In this document: piece by piece, positions 6,630-7,539 of the stretch
Numbering within the stretch: position 1 is the stretch's first letter
How the letters are laid out: each line of letters begins with the position of its first letter
NCBI GenBank assembly: GCA_031554275.1
Contig: JAVBKB010000080.1
Coordinates: 1 to 7,539 of the forward strand
Direction of reading: 5' to 3'
DNA length: 7,539 bases
DNA from: JAVBKB01 sp031554275
GTDB taxonomy: Bacteria; Bacillota; Bacilli; JARBTR01
Program-made: the position numbers and the translations under genes
Notes under the pieces: model-generated
Database searches by the model: none
Told to the model about the DNA's origin: nothing
Seen by the model: the letters and a program-made list of their open reading frames with translations, nothing else

Positions 6630-7217
6630 TTATCTTCCTTTACCTTCTCGATAGCCATCTTTCTTAATGACACTTAGAAAAGTCTTAAACATGATCTCAA
6701 GATCGAAGAAATAGCCTTTTCTTTGCACATATTCGCCGTCCAGCTTCGCTTTATCGGGAATTGGCAATTCATCTCTACCATTGATTTGTGCCCATCCAGT
6801 CAATCCGGGCAGCACATCATTGGCATTGTAGAGATCGCGTTCTGCAACTAAATCATCCTGATTCCAAAGTGCGGGTCTTGGTCCTACGAAACTCATTTCC
6901 CCTTTTAAAATATTGAGTATTTGAGGAAACTCGTCTAGGCTTGTTTTTCTTAGAAAGCGACCACTCTTTGTAATGAAGCTTTCAGGATCATCAAGCAAAT
7001 GTGTTGGCATATCATTGGGTGTATCAATTCTCATTGTTCTGAATTTGTAGATACTGAAAAAAGTCTTATCAATACCCACTCGCTTCTGTTTAAAGAAGAT
7101 AGGACCCTTGGAATCTACTTTAATCCAAATCGCAATAATAAGAAAGAATATTGAAAATACAATCATGATACCAAGTGATATTATAATATCTGTTAGCCTT
7201 TTCATGAAAGGATACAT
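6630..7217 (-). CDS. Initiating phosphoglycosyl transferase (monotopic PglC/CapM type)
   Basis: This 195-residue bacterial sugar transferase (PF02397) moves a sugar 1-phosphate from a UDP-sugar to undecaprenyl phosphate and so starts repeat-unit assembly. It is the short catalytic form: one N-terminal membrane helix (about 10-32) and then the catalytic domain, without the WcaJ/WbaP N-terminal membrane bundle. Motifs are FFKQKRVG (41-48), KFRTM (58-62), the catalytic Asp-Glu dyad D95-E96 in TSLDEFPQ, SFVGPRPAL (109-117) and GLTGWAQINGRDELP (138-152). The helix-break site that is usually Ser-Pro in PglC-like enzymes reads S22-I23 here. AAAGGAG nine bases upstream supports the first ATG; an ATG four codons later has no such site. 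It begins 38 bases after the dehydratase end. With its neighbours the donor may be UDP-D-FucNAc, UDP-D-QuiNAc or a related sugar, which is inference. Confidence 0.92.
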   Translation of the reverse strand: MYPFMKRLTDIIISLGIMIVFSIFFLIIAIWIKVDSKGPIFFKQKRVGIDKTFFSIYKFRTMRIDTPNDMPTHLLDDPESFITKSGRFLRKTSLDEFPQILNILKGEMSFVGPRPALWNQDDLVAERDLYNANDVLPGLTGWAQINGRDELPIPDKAKLDGEYVQRKGYFFDLEIMFKTFLSVIKKDGYREGKGR

Positions 7218-7255
7218 CTAACAAAACTCCTTTACAAGATCAAGTCAAAAGTAAG

Positions 7256-7539
7256 TTAGTTACTACTTTGCACAGTGATTTCTTTTTTATTTGCTAAATC
7301 TAGCACATATTCTTTCACTTCGTTTGGACTTAGTTGAGAGAAATTATCGATAATATATGTTACTTTGCTATAATCAAAATCAACTGTCTTACCAATGAAT
7401 ATTTTCGGGAATACTGCTACTGTATTTACTTCGTTCTCATCCAATAGCTCTTCAAACATCTTCTCACCAGGGCGAATCCCTGAGTACTCTATTCAAATTT
7501 CATCAATTGTATAGCCATCTAATGTCATAATGTTCTTCG
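7256..7539 (-). pseudogene. FlaA1/CapD/EpsC-type membrane UDP-HexNAc 4,6-dehydratase, C-terminal part with in-frame TGA (partial)
   Basis: The minus-strand frame entering at the window edge reads KNIMTLDGYTIDEI, then TGA (7495-7493), then IEYSGIRPGEKMFEELL and on to a TAA at 7258-7256. The peptides on both sides of the TGA match the continuous C-terminal segment of FlaA1/CapD-type dehydratases (NxMxLxGYTxDEI followed by SGIRPGEKMxEELL), so one codon has become a stop with no frameshift. Truncation would remove the last 78 residues, including the conserved RPGEK segment. A single change from GGA or CGA would explain it; a base-call error would look the same. The rest of the gene is outside the window. 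Full-length proteins of this family have four N-terminal membrane helices and make UDP-4-keto-6-deoxy-HexNAc. A short peptide could restart at the ATG at 7459 but would be only 67 residues and not an enzyme. Confidence 0.82.

Noticed and set aside
7493..7495. TGA read as Trp or selenocysteine rather than stop
   Set aside because: Other genes in the window use TGA as their natural stop and TGG for Trp. The position is not a Trp or Cys site in the family, and no SECIS-like hairpin is evident just after it.
1..7539. tRNA or rRNA genes, CRISPR arrays, insertion sequences, attachment sites
   Set aside because: Coding sequence and short gaps fill the window. I saw no repeat-spacer pattern, transposase motif, terminal inverted repeats or tRNA-like cloverleaf.

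Overview
The window is a dense, one-directional piece of a surface-polysaccharide (capsule or exopolysaccharide) biosynthesis locus. Every gene lies on the minus strand, so transcription runs from position 7539 towards position 1. AT-rich DNA, strong AGGAGG-type ribosome binding sites, a TTG start, ATGA gene overlaps and a hairpin-plus-U-tract terminator all point to a low-GC Gram-positive bacterium (Bacillota, plausibly Lactobacillales). The genus cannot be fixed from the sequence alone.

In transcription order the window holds: (1) the C-terminal end of a membrane FlaA1/CapD/EpsC-type UDP-GlcNAc 4,6-dehydratase, interrupted by an in-frame TGA (7256-7539); (2) a small PglC/CapM-type initiating phosphoglycosyl transferase (6630-7217); (3) an NAD(P)-dependent SDR epimerase/reductase with a TTG start (5684-6577); (4) a WbuB/CapL-type GT4 glycosyltransferase (4470-5687); (5) a CapE/WbjB-type UDP-GlcNAc 4,6-dehydratase/5-epimerase (3439-4461); (6) an RmlD/WbvR-type 4-keto-sugar reductase (2462-3319). 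An intrinsic terminator follows, sharing bases with the last codons of gene 6. After it come a candidate promoter and a long leader hairpin, then (7) a Wzy-like polymerase or ligase membrane protein (971-2311), (8) a GT2 glycosyltransferase (99-974) and (9) the first 17 codons of a secreted or membrane protein (1-52).

Inferred logic: genes 1-3 would make a 4-keto or reduced 6-deoxy-HexNAc nucleotide and load the first sugar phosphate onto undecaprenyl phosphate. Genes 5-6 would make an L-configured 6-deoxy-HexNAc nucleotide, best guess UDP-L-RhaNAc, and gene 4 would add it as the second sugar. GT2 would extend the repeat unit and Wzy polymerise it. The set resembles the CapD/M/N/L/E part of the Staphylococcus aureus type 5/8 capsule pathway, but in another order, with a short reductase where CapF would be and no CapG-type 2-epimerase in view.

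The most notable points are the nonsense codon in the dehydratase, the terminator/promoter boundary that splits the locus at 2312-2472, and the long inverted repeat in that boundary. I found no RNA genes, mobile elements or CRISPR arrays. I see no sign of a wholly new system: this looks like a variable polysaccharide locus with some unusual joints.
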